DNA of 35,602 nt from Deltaproteobacteria bacterium (GTDB lineage: Bacteria > Myxococcota_A > Polyangia > Polyangiales > Polyangiaceae). The stretch's first letter is position 1, and every line of letters begins with the position of its first letter. The notes under the pieces are model-generated. The model was not told the origin of the DNA, ran no database searches, and saw only the letters and a list, made by a program, of their open reading frames with translations. Position numbers and translations under genes: made by a program. The DNA is taken from assembly GCA_003235365.1 (NCBI GenBank), contig QJWJ01000244.1, positions 1 through 35,602 on the forward strand, given 5' to 3'. Of this stretch, positions 35,102 through 35,602 are shown in pieces.

Positions 35102-35602
35102 ATGACTTGGCAAAGAATCAGCCGCTCCGGCATCGACGTCGCGGTGGTCGGAGCGACCGGCGCGGTCGGCGAAATCCTTTTGACGCTGCTCGATCGGCGC
35201 CGATTTCCAATACGCAATCTGAAGCTCCTCGCGAGTGGTAACTCGAAAGGCAGCACCGTCCCGTTCGCCGGCGCGAACCTACCGCTGGACGAAGCGACGC
35301 CCACCGCCTTCGATGGGGCTCAGATCGTGTTCTTCGCCGCGACGGGCGCGTTGTCGAAGACCCTGGCGCCTCGAGCCGTGGCTGCTGGCGCAGTGGTCAT
35401 CGACAAGTCGAACACGTGGCGTATGGATTCGACCGTCCCACTCGTCGTGCCGGAAGTGAACGAGGCGGCGCTCGACGCTCATCGCGGTATCATTGCCAGC
35501 CCCAACTGCACGACGACGGGTCTGGTGATGGCACTCGAGCCACTCAGACGCCGCGCCGGCCTGCAATCCGTCGTGGTGACGACGCTGCAAGCCGTCAGCG
35601 GC
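35102..35602 (+). CDS. asd: Aspartate-semialdehyde dehydrogenase, 5' part
   Basis: The first 167 codons are present and the gene runs off the window. The enzyme reduces aspartyl-phosphate to aspartate semialdehyde with NADPH, on the way to lysine/diaminopimelate, methionine and threonine. Visible features are the nucleotide-binding motif VVGATGAVGEILLTLL, FFAATGALSKTLA, VVIDKSNTWRMD, VPLVVPEVNEAAL and the catalytic cysteine in ASPNCTTTGLV. ATG 35102 has AGGA about 9 nt upstream and matches the family N-terminus. A perfect hairpin lies 51 nt upstream. Confidence 0.93.
   Translation, partial: MTWQRISRSGIDVAVVGATGAVGEILLTLLDRRRFPIRNLKLLASGNSKGSTVPFAGANLPLDEATPTAFDGAQIVFFAATGALSKTLAPRAVAAGAVVIDKSNTWRMDSTVPLVVPEVNEAALDAHRGIIASPNCTTTGLVMALEPLRRRAGLQSVVVTTLQAVSG

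Overview
The window reads as chromosomal DNA of a GC-rich myxobacterium, most likely of the Polyangia (Myxococcota). The indications are two membrane-anchored Hanks-type Ser/Thr kinases, several lipoproteins with long Pro/Ser/Gly linkers, a myxobacterial disulfide-repeat (DUF4215) protein with a fibro-slime domain, a DUF3160 lipoprotein and an SO2930-type diheme cytochrome lipoprotein. This placement is inferred from gene content only; no rRNA or tRNA gene is visible. The left edge cuts an IS630-type transposase and the right edge cuts aspartate-semialdehyde dehydrogenase.

Layout. 1-341: start of an IS630 transposase (minus) with an in-frame stop at codon 7. 437-2278: ABC exporter half-transporter. 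2288-5010 (minus): Tat-exported alpha/beta hydrolase, small YbjN-like protein and DUF2167 membrane protein. 5351-5884: cupin (DUF985). 5931-7460 (minus): Ser/Thr kinase. 7681-10169: two lipoproteins, one an SO2930-type diheme cytochrome. 10216-11706 (minus): class II CPD photolyase. 11948-15929 (minus): a compact run of SQR-like flavoprotein, DUF1641-DsrC fusion, DsrE-like protein, ArsC and an SDR. 16220-17842 (minus): ABC-F ATPase. 18205-19989: GH27-like protein. 20176-21971: convergent AraC and LysR regulators. 22082-22732 (minus): outer-membrane protein. 23024-25144 (minus): second Ser/Thr kinase. 25326-27266 (minus): DUF4215/fibro-slime lipoprotein. 27650-29164 (minus): glycosyltransferase-methyltransferase fusion. 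29901-31403: M50 protease and Cys/Met/Gly lipoprotein. 31460-32077 (minus): inorganic pyrophosphatase. 32459-34846: DUF3160 lipoprotein. 35102-end: asd.

How the genes work together. Most genes look monocistronic. The clear exception is the sulfur-handling run at 11948-15929. Its flavoprotein has all three sulfide:quinone oxidoreductase cysteines and is followed after 2 nt by a DUF1641-DsrC/TusE fusion, then by a DsrE-family protein. This suggests sulfide or polysulfide oxidation coupled to a sulfur-carrier relay. ArsC and the SDR follow at short spacing and may be co-transcribed.

Most notable points. (1) The GH27-like protein has an intact reading frame but lacks the catalytic nucleophile, the acid/base and further active-site aspartates, so it looks like a pseudoenzyme. 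(2) The DUF1641-DsrC fusion has an upstream Cys two residues out of register with canonical DsrC. (3) Five genes carry a -10-like hexamer ending 6 or 7 nt before the start codon, which suggests leaderless transcripts. (4) Several inverted repeats and non-coding stretches are not explained by the genes.
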